This document shows, in pieces, positions 25,601 through 38,100 of a DNA stretch of 64,000 nt; position 1 is the first letter of the stretch, and each line of letters starts with the position of its first letter. Both the position numbers and the translations under genes were made by a program. Source of the DNA: Triatoma infestans (lineage: Eukaryota > Arthropoda > Insecta > Hemiptera > Reduviidae); assembly GCA_011037195.1 (NCBI GenBank), contig JAAEAF010004267.1, positions 1-64,000 on the forward strand, read 5' to 3'. The notes below the pieces were generated by a model. It was not told the DNA's origin. It saw nothing but the letters and a program-made list of their open reading frames with translations, and ran no database searches.

Positions 25601-28600
25601 ACCCGGCCTAATTGGAGTAGTTCCGCAGTTAGCTTGGGCGAGTGGCTATGAATAAACGTTTTCGCCTGCCTCTGGCCTGGAGTTTTGTCCCACCATTCCC
25701 TTGATCGGTCCTGCATCCATAACTTAATGGATGCACTCCTGAGGCATCTTGAGACACCACAGAACGGCTCCGGCCCGATAAGTGCTCTCATTGAACCCTC
25801 CCGGGCCAGGCGGTCCGCCGCCTCATTGCCTCTGTAACCCGAGTGCCCAGGTACCCAAACCAGGCTACTAATTTCCCTGAGTGCACCTAGGCAGCCCCAC
25901 ACCAGCCTTGAGCTGATCTCCCACGAGTCAATTGCCCGCAGAGCAGCCTGGCTATCCGAATAAATGACGACTCTGGAGTTATACACTCCCCGTCTTCTTA
26001 TTTCGGCGGCGCAGATAATAATCGCGACTAGCTCCGCCTGAAAGACCGTAGCTAGCCTTCCCAGGCTCACCGAGATATTACATCTCGGATGAGCCCCGTA
26101 CACGCCGGCTCCCGCTCCATCTTCCATCTTGGACCCGTCCGTGTACCACATAGATTCGCCTGTAATTGGCGGCCCATTCTTCCATGCCCCTCTGTCTAAT
26201 ATCAAGACTTTGAAGGGTTTTTGGAAGTCATACCTAGGAGTCATTATGTCCGTAGGCAGGCCCAAGATCGGGTCCGCCTCCAGCTCCTCCCATAGGTCTT
26301 GGTAATTCCCAGTATGCCAGGGATAAATGGGCACTTGTCCCTGTTGTATTCGTGCCACAACTGCTCTTGCAACGCCTTGGACGTAAATGTGGAGTGGTGG
26401 AAGGTTTAGCAGGACCTCCAAGGCCGCAGTGGGGGTAGTCATCATAGCACCCGTCGTACTCAAGCAAGCCAGCCTTTGAATACTTCCAAGCGCTCCCGAC
26501 CCTCCCATCTGCAAGGTCTTTGTCCACCACACATATTTTACATTAAGTCTCCTCATTATTTACAAAATAAGCCATTTATGTTTTGTAAACAATTAATTAT
26601 TCTTTTATCTTTGTAGAAACCTTAAGATTGCATCCACCAATACAATCTCTGAGTCGAATAAGTCGAGCAGATACAACTTTAATTTGTGGTGGGTATGAGT
26701 ATAGAATCAAAAAAGGCATGGCAATTATTATACCAATATATGCTTTACACACAGATCCAGAACACTTTCCAGAACCAGAAGTATTCAATCCAGAAAGATT
26801 TAATAAACAAAATCAAACATCAATTAAAAAATTCACTTATTTACCATTTGGTGAAGGACCACGAATGTGTGTTGGTAATTATTAATTTTCTTAATTAATA
26901 TTATAATTGAAGTGCCTGAGTTTACACACATTATAATGGAAGTGCCTGAGTCAAAAAGTGGTTTTTAGAAAATTGTCTTTCTTGTGTGTATGTATGCAGT
27001 CGAAGTAATTTATATATAGATAGGTATTCTATGTTTTGATGTCTCCTGAGTTCAAAAAAGTGATTTTTAGAAGTTCATCTATAGTCTGCACAATTCAAAA
27101 ATAGAAATTCAAAATAGTAAGTTCAGTCTTAATATTTCAGGTAAGTTCTACCAGGAGACATAACAGTAAATTTTTGGTCAAAATCGATCAAGTACCATTT
27201 TACTGAGTACTTTTTTTTATATTTTTTTGCTTTTTGACGAAGCTGGCTTTTTATAATAAAAGTTGTAGCTTTTTATGTATGTGATTGATATACCATGTTT
27301 AAAGAAAATCTATGGATCATAAAAAGCTACAACTTTTATTTGCAACATTTTTTTGGAAGAAAATTCGTTTTGTTAGGCCAAAATTCTGAGTTTTGAAGAA
27401 AATCAGTTGACTAGAAATGCGACTTTACTGAACGGTTTTTCTCTGTTTTCTGGGATTTACTCGATAAGGATACCAACAAATTACTTCGAACTTTTTATTT
27501 AATTCTTTTTTTTGCATCAGCTAGAAGCCACAGCCAACACTAAAATTTAAAGTTTTTGTTAAACTTGTGGCCTATTTCTTTGAGACAGTCCGTCATTACC
27601 AAGGAATGGGAATTTAATAATTGTTTATAATTGAATTTTCCAAAACTATTATTTTTCCATTTCGTTCTTCCACTACATTATACTTGCAATTTTTACAAAA
27701 TAATCTTTATGAGCTTCTAGAAGATATTCCGCTTGCCAATAAGTAGAGGCTTTGGTTTATGCATGCTGGTGCTCCAGCTCACTATTCTCATATTGTGACT
27801 GATAATTTAAACGAATCATATGGTAACCGATGGATTGGACCTGTTAAATGGCCACCACGATCTCCCGATCTAACGCCGTTAGATTATTTTCTGAGGGGCT
27901 GGATGAAGTTATGGTTTATTCTACGTCTATTGACAGGCAAGAAGAATTAGGGAATCGGATCGTGGAAGCCCCAGCTACTATCAAGCATCGTCCTGATGCT
28001 ATAAGAAGTGCCAAAGAAGCATGGATTCGTGTGCTGAATGCTGCATTCAACAAAACGGTGGCCACTTTGAATAGTTACTCTGAATTATTGTGTTGTTATA
28101 AATATCTTTATGACCCAATATCTCTGTGATAAATTGATTTAAAGCATATGTGAATATGAACTTTTATTTTTTGGTACAGAACACATTCCTAAAATAGTAC
28201 CATGCAATTCTAAAACACCTGTATATATATATTTATATATGTAAGACGAACGTGTAGTTGAAGAAAATAAAATAAGGAGAATAGATAACTTTCAGTATCA
28301 GGAATCTGCATAGAAAGAAAGAGACACATCCGATGAAAAAGTGAAGCGAAGAATCACTATGACTAGGAAAGTGATACTATGCTTAATTTGGTACTATGGC
28401 ATAGCAACATAGTGATAAATACGAAGCATCTCATTCCATCTCCAGATCATAATGCTTTGTGGAGCGGAGAAGTGGTCGTCAGATCTGAATAGAAAACCGC
28501 TGTCTATAAAAATGGAATAATGAAGGATAGCTGCTGGAGTGCCCATAATGGAAAGGAAAACCAATAAGGAAATAAATAGTAAACTGTAATTTTTTTTTAA

Positions 28601-29094
28601 ATATTGAAAAGGAAAGGTTGGATTTGTATGAACATTCACAGTGGGAGGGACATCTATTTATTTCACCTTAAACGTGATATAAATCGATTTGTTTACGTTT
28701 AATGTTAATTTCCAGAGCTTAGCGTAGTTATGAATCAATGTAAGTGTTGTTCGACAGACTGTTTTAACGTCAGTTGTGATGATAAGATTTGTATGAATGA
28801 TTGGTTTGCTGAAAGAAAATGAAATATAAAATCTAATTAACTGGATGTAATTTTTAATTTCAAACATTAAATTCTTTTGATTGAAATTTCTGTCATATTT
28901 TTGTTTTATATTTTACAGGTATTCGTTTCGCACTAACTCAGATTAAATTGGCTTTGATTTCTATTCTTTTAAAATTCCGTGTAAATTTAAATGAAAATTG
29001 CAAAGGACCATTGAAATTAGATCCAAAAAGTACATATCTTCATACAGCAGATGGTGGATTATGGCTACGATATGAAGATTGGGATGATCTCTGA
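16504..29094 (+). CDS. Cytochrome P450, CYP3-clan/CYP6-like, complete eight-exon gene
   Basis: Haem-thiolate monooxygenase, expected on the endoplasmic reticulum with NADPH-P450 reductase; CYP3-clan members commonly oxidise xenobiotics, but the substrate is not predictable here. The eight exons sum to 1,512 bases (503 residues plus stop), the usual family length. Residues 2-22 form a hydrophobic anchor. W129-x3-R133 is the helix-C motif. The I helix reads DGYETSS (303-309), with Asp at the position where AGxxT usually has Ala. ETLR is at 360-363, NPERF at 417-421, and the haem loop FGEGPRMCVG at 437-446 with Cys444 as thiolate ligand. Exons 1-6 lie in the last array unit, and intron 6 (3.4 kb) holds mariner and LINE insertions. 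An AATAAA signal lies at 29,118-29,123. The start is the first ATG (AACAATGG) before the anchor. No frame damage was found. Confidence 0.92.
18994..19984 (+). repeat. Roughly 1-kb noncoding repeat family, copy in P450 intron 1 (unit 2)
   Basis: Duplicate of the copy at 4,867-5,857 with a few substitutions and homopolymer differences. Confidence 0.8.
20082..20270 (+). CDS. P450 exon 2
   Basis: Starts after TATACAG and ends before GTATGA. Encodes residues 65-128 (KFTGLPAAGFFKL...AAKNPE). Joining to exon 3 completes the GAA codon and gives the PEWKNIR helix-C motif. Confidence 0.9.
20745..21063 (-). mobile_element. Solo LTR of the Ty3-like family in P450 intron 2 (unit 2)
   Basis: Duplicate of the LTR at 6,618-6,936, in the same place in the unit. 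Confidence 0.75.
21386..21518 (+). CDS. P450 exon 3
   Basis: Acceptor TCTAG, donor GTAAAT. Begins with WKNIR (W129, R133), which contacts a haem propionate in P450s. Confidence 0.9.
21623..21822 (+). CDS. P450 exon 4
   Basis: Acceptor TTATAG, donor GTAAAA. Encodes the helix E-F region (TGDTVATCAFGLKSNSF), typical of CYP3-clan enzymes, with no stop. Confidence 0.9.
22066..22434 (-). mobile_element. Jockey-like LINE C-terminal fragment (unit 2)
   Basis: Duplicate of the unit 1 fragment with a few substitutions (for example RLRSGHAVC in place of RLPSGHAVC). Confidence 0.75.
22696..22838 (+). CDS. P450 exon 5
   Basis: Acceptor TTTCAG, donor GTAGAA. Begins RVIHKEVEDYF. It carries the Lys (RIKNC) that differs from unit 1. 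The preceding intron contains a Jockey-like LINE tail on the minus strand. Confidence 0.9.
22968..23186 (+). CDS. P450 exon 6 (I helix)
   Basis: Acceptor CTTTCAG, donor GTAATA. Encodes residues 287-359 plus one base, including the oxygen-activating I helix FYLDGYETSS. This is the last exon present in both array units. Confidence 0.92.
23280..24364 (+). mobile_element. Mariner/IS630-type element with transposase remnant (unit 2)
   Basis: The segment 23,280-23,597 encodes part of a DDE transposase: LSHQTVHRYLRRDG (DNA-binding part), then ILWTDEATFTRNG with the first catalytic Asp, and RNMHYWSDENP. It ends after HRTGFP. Downstream lies the element's right end with long terminal repeat, closing at ...GACCCTG before TA. 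The left terminus is missing. The remnant is fused to intron-6 sequence at GGGGCAGTCCGTG, a string shared with unit 1. Confidence 0.8.
24699..24854. repeat. 94-95 bp minisatellite, two repeats (unit 2)
   Basis: The first repeat here shares the shorter T-run variant of the penultimate repeat of unit 1. This places the right breakpoint of the unit-2 deletion inside the minisatellite. Confidence 0.85.
24818..24905. repeat. Perfect 37-bp inverted repeat (hairpin), unit 2
   Basis: Same hairpin as at 851-938. It lies in intron 6 of the complete P450 gene, just before the LINE insertion. Confidence 0.9.
25160..26532 (-). mobile_element. 5'-truncated R1-like LINE in P450 intron 6
   Basis: The element is flanked by a 13-bp target-site duplication, ATATTTTACATTA, at 25,147-25,159 and 26,533-26,545. 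Reading from 26,532 downwards it encodes an RNase H-like domain: WYTDGSKMEDGAG (first Asp), FQAELVAI (Glu), YSDSQAALRAI (Asp) and WVPGHSGYRGNEAADRLA (His/Asp). An apparent single-base deletion near 25,555 then shifts the frame before the C-terminal CRFC...C zinc segment at 25,331-25,546. The 3' end is a (GATA)n tail. The reverse transcriptase is missing, consistent with 5' truncation on insertion. It lengthens intron 6 and later became the breakpoint of the tandem array. Confidence 0.9.
26617..26874 (+). CDS. P450 exon 7 (ExxR, PERF and haem loop)
   Basis: Acceptor TTTGTAG, donor GTAATT. Encodes ETLRLHPP (K helix), NPERF and PFGEGPRMCVG. It occurs once in the window, only after the last array unit. 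Confidence 0.92.
27690..28132 (+). pseudogene. Mariner-type transposase C-terminal relic in P450 intron 7
   Basis: The frame at 27,759-27,950 reads MHAGAPAHYSHIV then WPPRSPDLTPLDYFLRGWMK. This is the second and third catalytic region of the same transposase class as 23,280-23,597. The usual Asp of the HDGAPAH motif is Ala here, so catalysis is lost. Homology moves to another frame near 27,895 and continues to 28,129. A stop precedes the fragment. Confidence 0.8.
28919..29094 (+). CDS. P450 exon 8 (C terminus)
   Basis: Acceptor TTTACAG. Continues the haem loop as GIRFALTQIK (L helix) and ends ...RYEDWDDL with TGA at 29,092-29,094. AATAAA follows 24 bases later. Confidence 0.9.
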
Positions 29095-29129
29095 AGAGGG
29101 ATCATAAACATGTAAACAATAAAAACCCG

Positions 29130-31730
29130 CTAAGAACGAAAGGAAAAAAAATGAACAAGTTATTATTATTTTCTGAATTGTTATAAAAGAGATCTATTGG
29201 CAAAAAGTAAAATGATAGATCTATTATAGATAGAAATAATTACACGCCAAATCTGTCACTTTAAAGCATAAAATAAAAACTGCAATGTTGGGCTAATATA
29301 GTAAAAAAAAAAAAACATTAATTATTATTGCCTGGTTCACTGATATGTCAACTTGAAATTTTTCTATAGGCTGCATGATGTCGTACAATGTACGTACATG
29401 ATAGTTAATAAAAATTCAGACGCATCATCTTATAAAGCCACTTTTATTGCCATTTATATCATCAGAAACCTATATAAAGTTTAAGGTATTGTGCTCATGT
29501 GAAATTTTCAAAATTGAGGAAAAAAAAAGGATGAGAAGAAGCCTTTATATATATTGTAATGTTAACTACATGGAAAAAATTATATATATATATTTTTTCA
29601 TCTCAGATGCAATAGTTTTACTAAATAATAATAGCTTTTCCTTTGCAATAAATTATTTATATATTTTATATAATATATAATAAAAAATAATTATTTATTC
29701 TTATGGCTCAAACTGGTATTCCGTCTAGATGCCATCAGCGACTGACACGAACATCCATCAACCGGATGTACTACTTTCCAGAACTTTTTCGAGATTTATC
29801 TCATAATTTTTGTTTAAGTTTATATACTATTTACATTCATAAATGCCCAAATTTTTAACATTTTTCTAGGAATGATTTTTTTGGAGAATTTTAGGAGAAT
29901 TGCAACGTTGAACTTTCCTAATACATGAACAGATAGTCGAAGATATATTAAATGCATTGCTAGAAAACAATATTTGAAGATAAACCACTTAGCCGGAAAT
30001 CAATTTATAGAAAAGGTTTCCGAGTACTTTGTGTTTCCTGGAAAAATGACTTCACCAATGTTCTTTAAACTTGGAATGCTAATTGAACAAATATGAAAGT
30101 ATCACTTTTATTTGAAACGTTTTTCTAGAGGAATTGATATTAAGGGATTTCTAGGGAATCTGTGACATTAGATTTCAGGTTTATTGGGTTACATCTAGAC
30201 GCTGTCCTCTGGACTATAATCACATCACTACCTGCTGTTGCTGTTAACCGATATATAGCATCACATTTAACGTTAACTAAACTTGTAGTTAAAACGCAGG
30301 TCTTCGGATTATGACCGCGTCAGTAGAGGCTCTTAAGCAGACAGGTCCCTTCTATTAGCTTTTTGACTTCAGAAGATACCGACTACAACACCAATGATGA
30401 GATGGTAAATAAGCTGGGTTGCGGCAACACATACTTTTCTACCTACAGTTATACGTGAATTTTCTTATTTCTTTCACTCTATATCGACGAAACGATCTTA
30501 CTGTTATTCTCGATTGTACTATGCCGTGACTGTTATTGAGTGTGCCCAAAATACACATTCTTCTATCTGTTGATGTATTTTCACTATCGAAATATTTCAC
30601 CCATCGAATAATCGCTTCTATTGTAGCTACGAAAACTGAAGAAATGCCTTCTTAAGCGGAGCTACTCTTGATATGGCTTGTATTAACTGAATGTTAACTC
30701 TATTCTCTGATTCGACTGTTAAAAACATATAAGCAGCCTTGCAAAACAAATGAAACTACTATTTGAATCTAGATGTATAAATCCTGTCGCCCATCTAGGA
30801 ATCTTAATTTCTGATAGCAGAGAAAGATCTCCCAACCAGTTAACAAATTCCTTTCTAATGTCTTCCTGGACCTAATCATCCCAACTTATCTGATCGGAAA
30901 ACATAATTTTTCCGTAATAATTGTTTCGGATGGATCGACACTGGTCAGATGAATCAAAGCGGATCGTTTATCTCTTGTGTCATGGATAAGATAGTTCGGT
31001 GCTGGTATAGTGTGCGCTCTACCGTCATGATTCTGGTTTAGTATGCACTATCCATAAAAATTAAAATTAAACTTAATATTTGCAAAACATTTACTATCAC
31101 ATCTGGATTGTGGTGGACCCATCCATATATTCAACATTTATTATCAAGGTTGAGCTTACTTATGGTCGTCCCTCATGACAGTAAGCGGCAGAACAGTGAT
31201 CCACTTATTTTCCAGTTTGACCGGCTAAAGATTTTTTTTTTGGTCAGTGGGTAGTACGGAGGGCGGAGCCCCCTTTAAAAGAGATTACTGAATGCATTAT
31301 AAGGTTATATATAAGTAAAGTTATACTTACTAGAGTAAAGCACGTGTTTTATACAGTAGATTCCATTAGGGCTGGTACCTGGTAGAGCATACACTATATC
31401 CAAGTTATTCAGAATGGATGATGAAATAGAAAGTGTCCAGTATTGTTGCTCCAAAATAATCCTAGGATCGAGGGTTCATCTTCTGTTATTTCTACTTCTA
31501 GTTCCTTATTTGCCAACAAAATAAGTCAATTCTACTTTTCAGAACCCCTTACACTGGAAGTTTTAATTTGCCAAGTGCCATTAACCGAATAGACTTCAGC
31601 AAACGCTCAACATCTTCCATGGAGATTAAACTAGTTATGCAATTACTACATAAAATGACTCTCAAAATTCATATCTTAAGCTCAGAAAAATCTTTTCATT
31701 TAAATCTACTTATTTTTATTTTATCATATT
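29130..31730. other. Intergenic, no gene recognised
   Basis: AT-rich, with simple repeats near 29,580 and 29,650 and a diverged 1-kb-family remnant at about 29,880-30,190. Short open frames match nothing I know. Confidence 0.6.
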
Positions 31731-31759
31731 ATTGTTAAGAATTATCGATAAGGGGGGCG

Positions 31760-31860
31760 ACATTGAGAGGTTACCGTAAGGGAAGGTTGTAGGTGTGTGG
31801 GAGCGATAGGTAACATTGAGAGGTTACCGTAAGGGAAGGTTGAAGGTGTGTGGGAGCGAG
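31760..31860. repeat. 53-bp tandem duplication
   Basis: Two nearly identical copies beginning ACATTGAGAGGTTACCG, at 31,760 and 31,813. The block starts TGTTAAGAATTATCGATAA (31,732), close to TTGTTAGGAATTATCGATAA at about 4,754, so it may be the remnant of an LTR-type repeat. No coding sequence is present. Confidence 0.6.
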
Positions 31861-32152
31861 TATACTTGTGGCGATATGTTTGTTAATTTCTTGTTTAAAA
31901 AACTGTGTATTCTGTAAAAGAAATTCTAAATAAAATAAATTTAGAAAATAATCAAGTCCATTTTCTGTCCTCGCTTCAGCTTTTCAGTTTGTTCTGAAGA
32001 TTGCCATTGTTTATTTAATAAAGATTAACTTATTCACTTTCACATATGTTGTTAGCAAATCAGTGATTTTAAATATTTAAATAGAAACAATATCCATATG
32101 CTCTGAATAACTGAAGTTATTTTGATTGTTTATTAATACTGACTTATCTAAA

Positions 32153-32197
32153 ATGAGTGATGTTTCGCAGTTATTTAGAGAATACATATCTGAAAGT
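32153..32197 (+). CDS. Centrin-like exon 1
   Basis: Fifteen codons, MSDVSQLFREYISES, then GTAAGT. This ATG is the one that opens into exon 2 in phase. Being so short, it is the least certain exon. Confidence 0.7.
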
Positions 32198-35100
32198 GTA
32201 AGTTTTGTTTTTATTTTAAGAAAATTCTTTAAATATTATCATATTAATATTTTGATGGTGGTAAATGTTTAGTATTCATAGGTGATTACAATTTCTGTAT
32301 CCATTGCATATAGTTTATATGTTCTTTATTAATAAACTGCAGGGCCGTTACTAGCTTCGCTTATGCTAGCTTACGGTATATCCAAAGAGAATCGCTACAT
32401 TACCTATATTATAGCATTGTTAGCCAAAGTAAATCTTAGTTACTCTTACTAATGTTAGAGAATTTCCACAAGTGTTATATTTTCGAAACTTAATTTATAC
32501 TGGAAATTACATGTTTTAAGGTCCCTTGAGAAAAAAGTTTTTTAGAGATTAATCTTTTATGTTCATGTTTGGGTGTGTGTATGACAGGTCTAGATATGTA
32601 TCAATAAAATACCTACTGAATAATTAATAAGAAAACATGCAAACATTGTCCTGTCAAGCAGCCAAAATCCTGAGAAATACCAATATGTTCCAGTAGCCTT
32701 GATATAGGTTTATATTATAAGTTGAAGGTAAATATTGGCTAGCATTAGTGATTCGAGAACGAAATGACTGAAAATTATGCCAATGGAGAACATTACCACT
32801 GAATGATTAGTAATGATTCCTTGTTTTGCTTACTCTAGTAATTAAAATTTACCAATTTTTATTTTATCGTATTGAACATAATATTATAATCGTCTGCCTT
32901 AACTGTTGCCTTTTCTAAATCTTGTTCTTTTACTTTGTCATCGCTAAATAAAAGAAAAAAGTCCTCTATAGAAGTAAGAATTTCAGAGGTCCAGAAAACC
33001 AATCAAGATTTTTGAAGGTTTTAAGGAAAAATGGGGTATAACATATATTATTCAATTCCCTGTCATCCTGGAAATGTTTCAAGATAGAAATTAAAAATGG
33101 ATAAAATTTCCGATATTGTCTGCAATAGAATTTCAGCTTAAATAATAATTTAAGTAACTATAATCCTATAGGGATTCCCGGTGAGCATATCAGTCGAATA
33201 CATTTTACCTGTCTAAGTTTTTTCAAAGATTTTACTAATGAGAACGGTATAACATACAATTCAATTCCCTGTTATCCTGTACAAAAAATGGTCTTACTTT
33301 AAGGCTAATTCGAATCTTGCATGCGATCAGCATTAAAAACAATGGAGATTTTATATAACCATTTAATTATTTATTGCAAAGTCTCTAAGCAGCTAACCTT
33401 TATAACAGTTCTCCGTTCCTAATATAATTTTTTAGTTATTTAAGTAATATCTAGTCTTTTGTTTGTTATTTAATTATAGACAGCAGACATTTTCTCCATC
33501 TTTATTATTTATTTTTACATATTACAATTATACATTCATTTATATAATAATAGGTACGGGAAATCATCTATGTATTTCATTGTAAGTCCCCCATATATCC
33601 GTTTTCTGCTTTCATCTCTTAGGTACCAATGTTTTTAAATTGGTGATTTACCAAATCTTAGTTCATTTATCTCTGTCGTAAGAATGGACAAAATTGCTGG
33701 TGAATCCTCACCCACTTTACCGATTGACTTTGGATACTTCATATGGGAAGGCAGAAGGTTATATTATCGTAGGTTATAGTGTGCGTTGATGAAAACAGAG
33801 TAAGGCATCGCCTGTTTGGACGTTGCCAAGGCGTTTTAAGGAATTAAAAGGTGGTGTGTTGTTTGTATCTCACATACCATGGAAGTAAGTATTTTATTTA
33901 TTTATTTAATACACCGCTATCCAGGATTACGCTTATTAAACTAAAATCACTAAACTTCAATTGCGATCAAAAACTATGGGCAAAATTTCTGGGTAGTTGA
34001 AAATAGATAATATACTATCTGTAATCTCTGACTTATCTTTAGAGGAAATATTACAATTATACATACATTCTAGAATTGTAAAAACAACTAATTTTTTTTA
34101 GAAACCCGGAGTTGCTAAACTTAAAAATACCTGGCAACCAAAAACAAGTAATGGACCAAAATATAAGCTATTAGATAGACATAAGGAAGAACTTTATCAG
34201 ATATTTGATATGTTGGATGATGGAAGTGGTTCAATTAGAGTCAAAGATATTCAGGTAAGTAGTGTTTTTTATTATTATTTTAAACTAAAAAATAACTTGA
34301 TCAACTCTTTTTATATAGATTTAGTCGCAGGATATCAGAACAGATATTTCTAATTATGAAGTTCCTTTTTCTATTTTTATTCTGTAGACACCAAAGGCAT
34401 TTAATATCAGTCATGGTCTCTTCTAATCAGGTCATTCAGATAGTCATCTTAAGCGTATAGCTGCAGTTACGCTAGAAAGTAGGAAGAACAATCATTTTTG
34501 ATAATGTAGATCGTCCTAAGTAGTTTTTCAGTTTTTACAGAGTTTATCCCTGAGCAGGATACAAAGGGATGAACTTCCGTGACTGACCTGTCCAACCAAG
34601 CTAAGCTTTTTGCGGGTGGCATTAATATCAAGTCTCAACTCCGTCGCAGTCCTCCCTCATAAATTCTTTCTTTTAAACATTTTTTGTCATACAGAGAATG
34701 ATCTGAGGTGTAGGTTATCTAGGCATACCCCTTAGGATTTAGGTTCTATGGTCACATGATTTCGTTACTATCAGAGGCATAACTAGCCTCAGCCGCACCA
34801 GGCTCGACTGGGAAAAGAGCCCAATACATGGAAGAAAAATGGAAAAATTAAAAAGTAAAAAAATGGAAATTTGTGCATTTAAAAGTTGCAATTTTTAACA
34901 AAAAACTGTATTTACCTAAATGTTGTCTCATATTAAGAATAATTTATAATAAAAGACATGAATCTTAACTTTTTACTTTGTGTACTTATGTAATTTTTAT
35001 TTTTTATGAAAAATTGATTAAAAAAAAAAGTACCATATAAATCTTTATAATGTGTGGTGAGAGGACCCAAAGCTATAGTTCATGGGTTAGATTAAAACCT

Positions 35101-38100
35101 GGCTAAAAAATAACCTAAATGTGTATAGATAATTTAAACATGTTTTAAATTTTATTCCCACATTAGTAAAGGTTAATTAAAGCGGTGAACCACCAGTTCA
35201 CCCATATAACTGGGTATGTTTAAGCGGCCAGATACCAGATATCCTATCTTAAATAATTTAATTAAAAGGATGATGGTGTAATATCATTACACAAGTATGC
35301 TAGAGCTGGTTGGTGGCAGCCGCTTAGGAGAACGTATTGGTGCCCTTACGATATTGTCATTTTTATCATAGACAAAATGAATGTTAAAAAGAATTTTCGT
35401 TTTCTCTCAAACTGGATTGAGATCCAGGGCCGAAGAGACCAATGAAGGAGCCTATGTTCTTATTTTGAATTATTCCTTAGATCGGCTTAAAATATGGCAT
35501 AGGCTAACAAATATTATTATTAAAAAATTAACACATGCTGGTAAAAAACTTGTTGGACGTGCACATTAACATTATTCAATTTTTCTCTCGCATAAAAAAT
35601 TTTCTTTATACATGTAGTTCTCCTAAAACCCTATACCATTGATGCTTGCATCCAATGATTGATGTATGAGGCACGCAGTCTAGGAAAAAAACGCGCCAAA
35701 AACTCTTCATCTCACATTTACTCCTTAGCCATGTCATGAAAATGTTGTCATGATGTTAATTAAAATTTAAAAAAGTAACGAAATTTTTTTCTTTTTTAAT
35801 TTAAGGCGCGTCAACATCTATGGTCAATGGCGCCCGAAGCCTCCTCAGTGCATTGTCGGCCTCCGGGGAATGTTTTCCTCGTTAAAGACAACACTGTACA
35901 TCACCGGACAGTGAGCTGTAGAGGCTTCTAGGGAGAAAAAAATCTAACGGCAGCACAGCTTGACTAGAATGCGGGTTCTCCGTGTGGGAATTCTGTACGC
36001 TAACGACTCAGCTATTCCCTTCCTTATGAATTCCTACAAATTGTTAGGCAATCCAGAAAGAAATCTACATCTGTTTCATTATTTTTTTTTTTTTTTAAAC
36101 AACTTCGAGCTTACTTTGGTCAAACCGAATTCTTTTAGCCCAGTCAGCTATGGTTTCCTTTTTTAAACAGCTGAAATTGTGCTTGAACATGGAGGTATCA
36201 CACTTCCAAATGCAATAAATTTTAGATTAAGTCTTTTGCCATTTTTTAAGGGACATCATCACCAGATCCGCTCTTCACTTGCTATAGTGCATTCTTTTCT
36301 TCCTTTTCCTGGCATTAGCATACCTGAAACTGCTGAATGAAGTTTCATGAAGAGGAGTTTTCTCTTCTTCATAGTTACAGTTAAATATTCATTTTAAGTA
36401 AATTATATTTGTTCAGGCTCTACTGAAAGCCATGAATTTCACGGTGGATGATACGGAAATGAAACGATTGTTTAAAGGCATTAAATCAGGTTAGTTGTTT
36501 AATTATAATTTTTTTTTTCTATGCTCTTATAAAGTACAATATTTGAGTTTATTTTAATTAATTTTCTTGATTTGTGCTTTGCATTTCTACTTTGTAACGA
36601 AAGTCTTTCATTTCCTTATTTCATATATTATGAAAGATTTTTTCTGAAAATTTCATATTTTTACTTTAAGTTTAAAGGTCTTAATGTTATACAATGGGAG
36701 AATCTAAACAATATATAATTATTTTTTTAAGGAAACCTCCTTTAAAAGAATTTTCTCGGCAAATAGTTTCAAACAAAAGTAATTGGTCTCTGTATATACA
36801 GGGTGTCCTAAGGTATATGGATAACGACTTTTTCTCGGAAACTAAGATAGCTAGAAAAAAACTAAAAAATACGTGTCCCCGTAGTTTTTTGTTAGAAAAC
36901 CAAATTTAACTTGCAAATTTGTTTTGGTGCTTCCAGAAGCGAGATACAGGCCCCCAACTTCATTTTTTCAAATGCGGAGATGTGGTTTTTATTTAAGAAA
37001 TAGATTCCTTTATTTTTTGTAAGAAAAATTTACTTGAACGGTTTTTTTCTGTGAGTGATATTTTACAAGTTATGAATGAAAATATGATTCTTATAAGAAA
37101 TTTCAAAATTATATTATAACGGTTTTTTTGATTGAATAAGTAGAAAAGTACTATTTTATTATAAATTTTATTCCTCATTAATTAAAGATCTTCTCGAACT
37201 GGCCTCCACCATTACAGAGATGCATACACATGCTTTTTCCTGCCAATTGTACCTTACGACCAAAGAAATACATCTCTAATGGTGGAGGCCAGTTCGAGCA
37301 AGATCTTTAATTATGAGGACTAAAAATTTATAATAAAATAGTACTTTTCTTCTTATTCAATCAAAAAACCGTTATAATATCATTTGGAAATTTCTTATAG
37401 AAATCATGTTTTCATTCATAACTTGTAAAATATCGCTCAAAGAAAAAAACCGTTCAAGTAAATTTTTCTAACAAAAAATAGAGGAATCTATTTCTTAAAT
37501 AAAAACCACACCTCCCCATTTGAAAAAATGAAGTTGGTGCCTCGCTTCTGGAAGCACCGAAACAAATTTACAAATTAAATTTGGATTTCTAACAAAAAAC
37601 TACGGGGACACATATTTTTTAGTTTTTTTCTAGCTATCTTAAGCCGGCTACACACGTTACTGCATACTTGAACGGTATACATGCGCAGGTCTTTTGCGCA
37701 AGTATATATGTGATCCACACGGCTCATGTATAATTGAACAGATAGCAGCTGGCGACTATGACCGAAGACGACGATCTCGCTTTAGCTGCTCTTGTTTTAA
37801 TTTCCAAAGAAAAAGTCAACGAAAAGATCGTTCTTTGTGATGTAAAGAATGGCTGAAGAAACGAAAAAGCTATTCACACATTAATTTATTATCCCTTGGT
37901 CCTCCAAAAAATTGAACATATTATAGTACCACAGCGAGGGTACATAAACATCGTCAGTACCAACCCCAGAACGTTGCGATTCTTCCAGTTTCTTCCTCTC
38001 CTTCCTGATATTGGTACGCATACTGTTAATCTTTTTCACTACTTTATCTCAAGTAACATTTGGCTCTATTTCTGAAAGTTTTGTTATTAGTCTGGCATAA

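Noticed and set aside
31732..31970. Possible solo LTR starting TGTTAAGAATTATCGATAA
   Set aside because: Only the starting string is shared with about 4,754; no matching end or target duplication was found, so only the 53-bp tandem repeat is reported.
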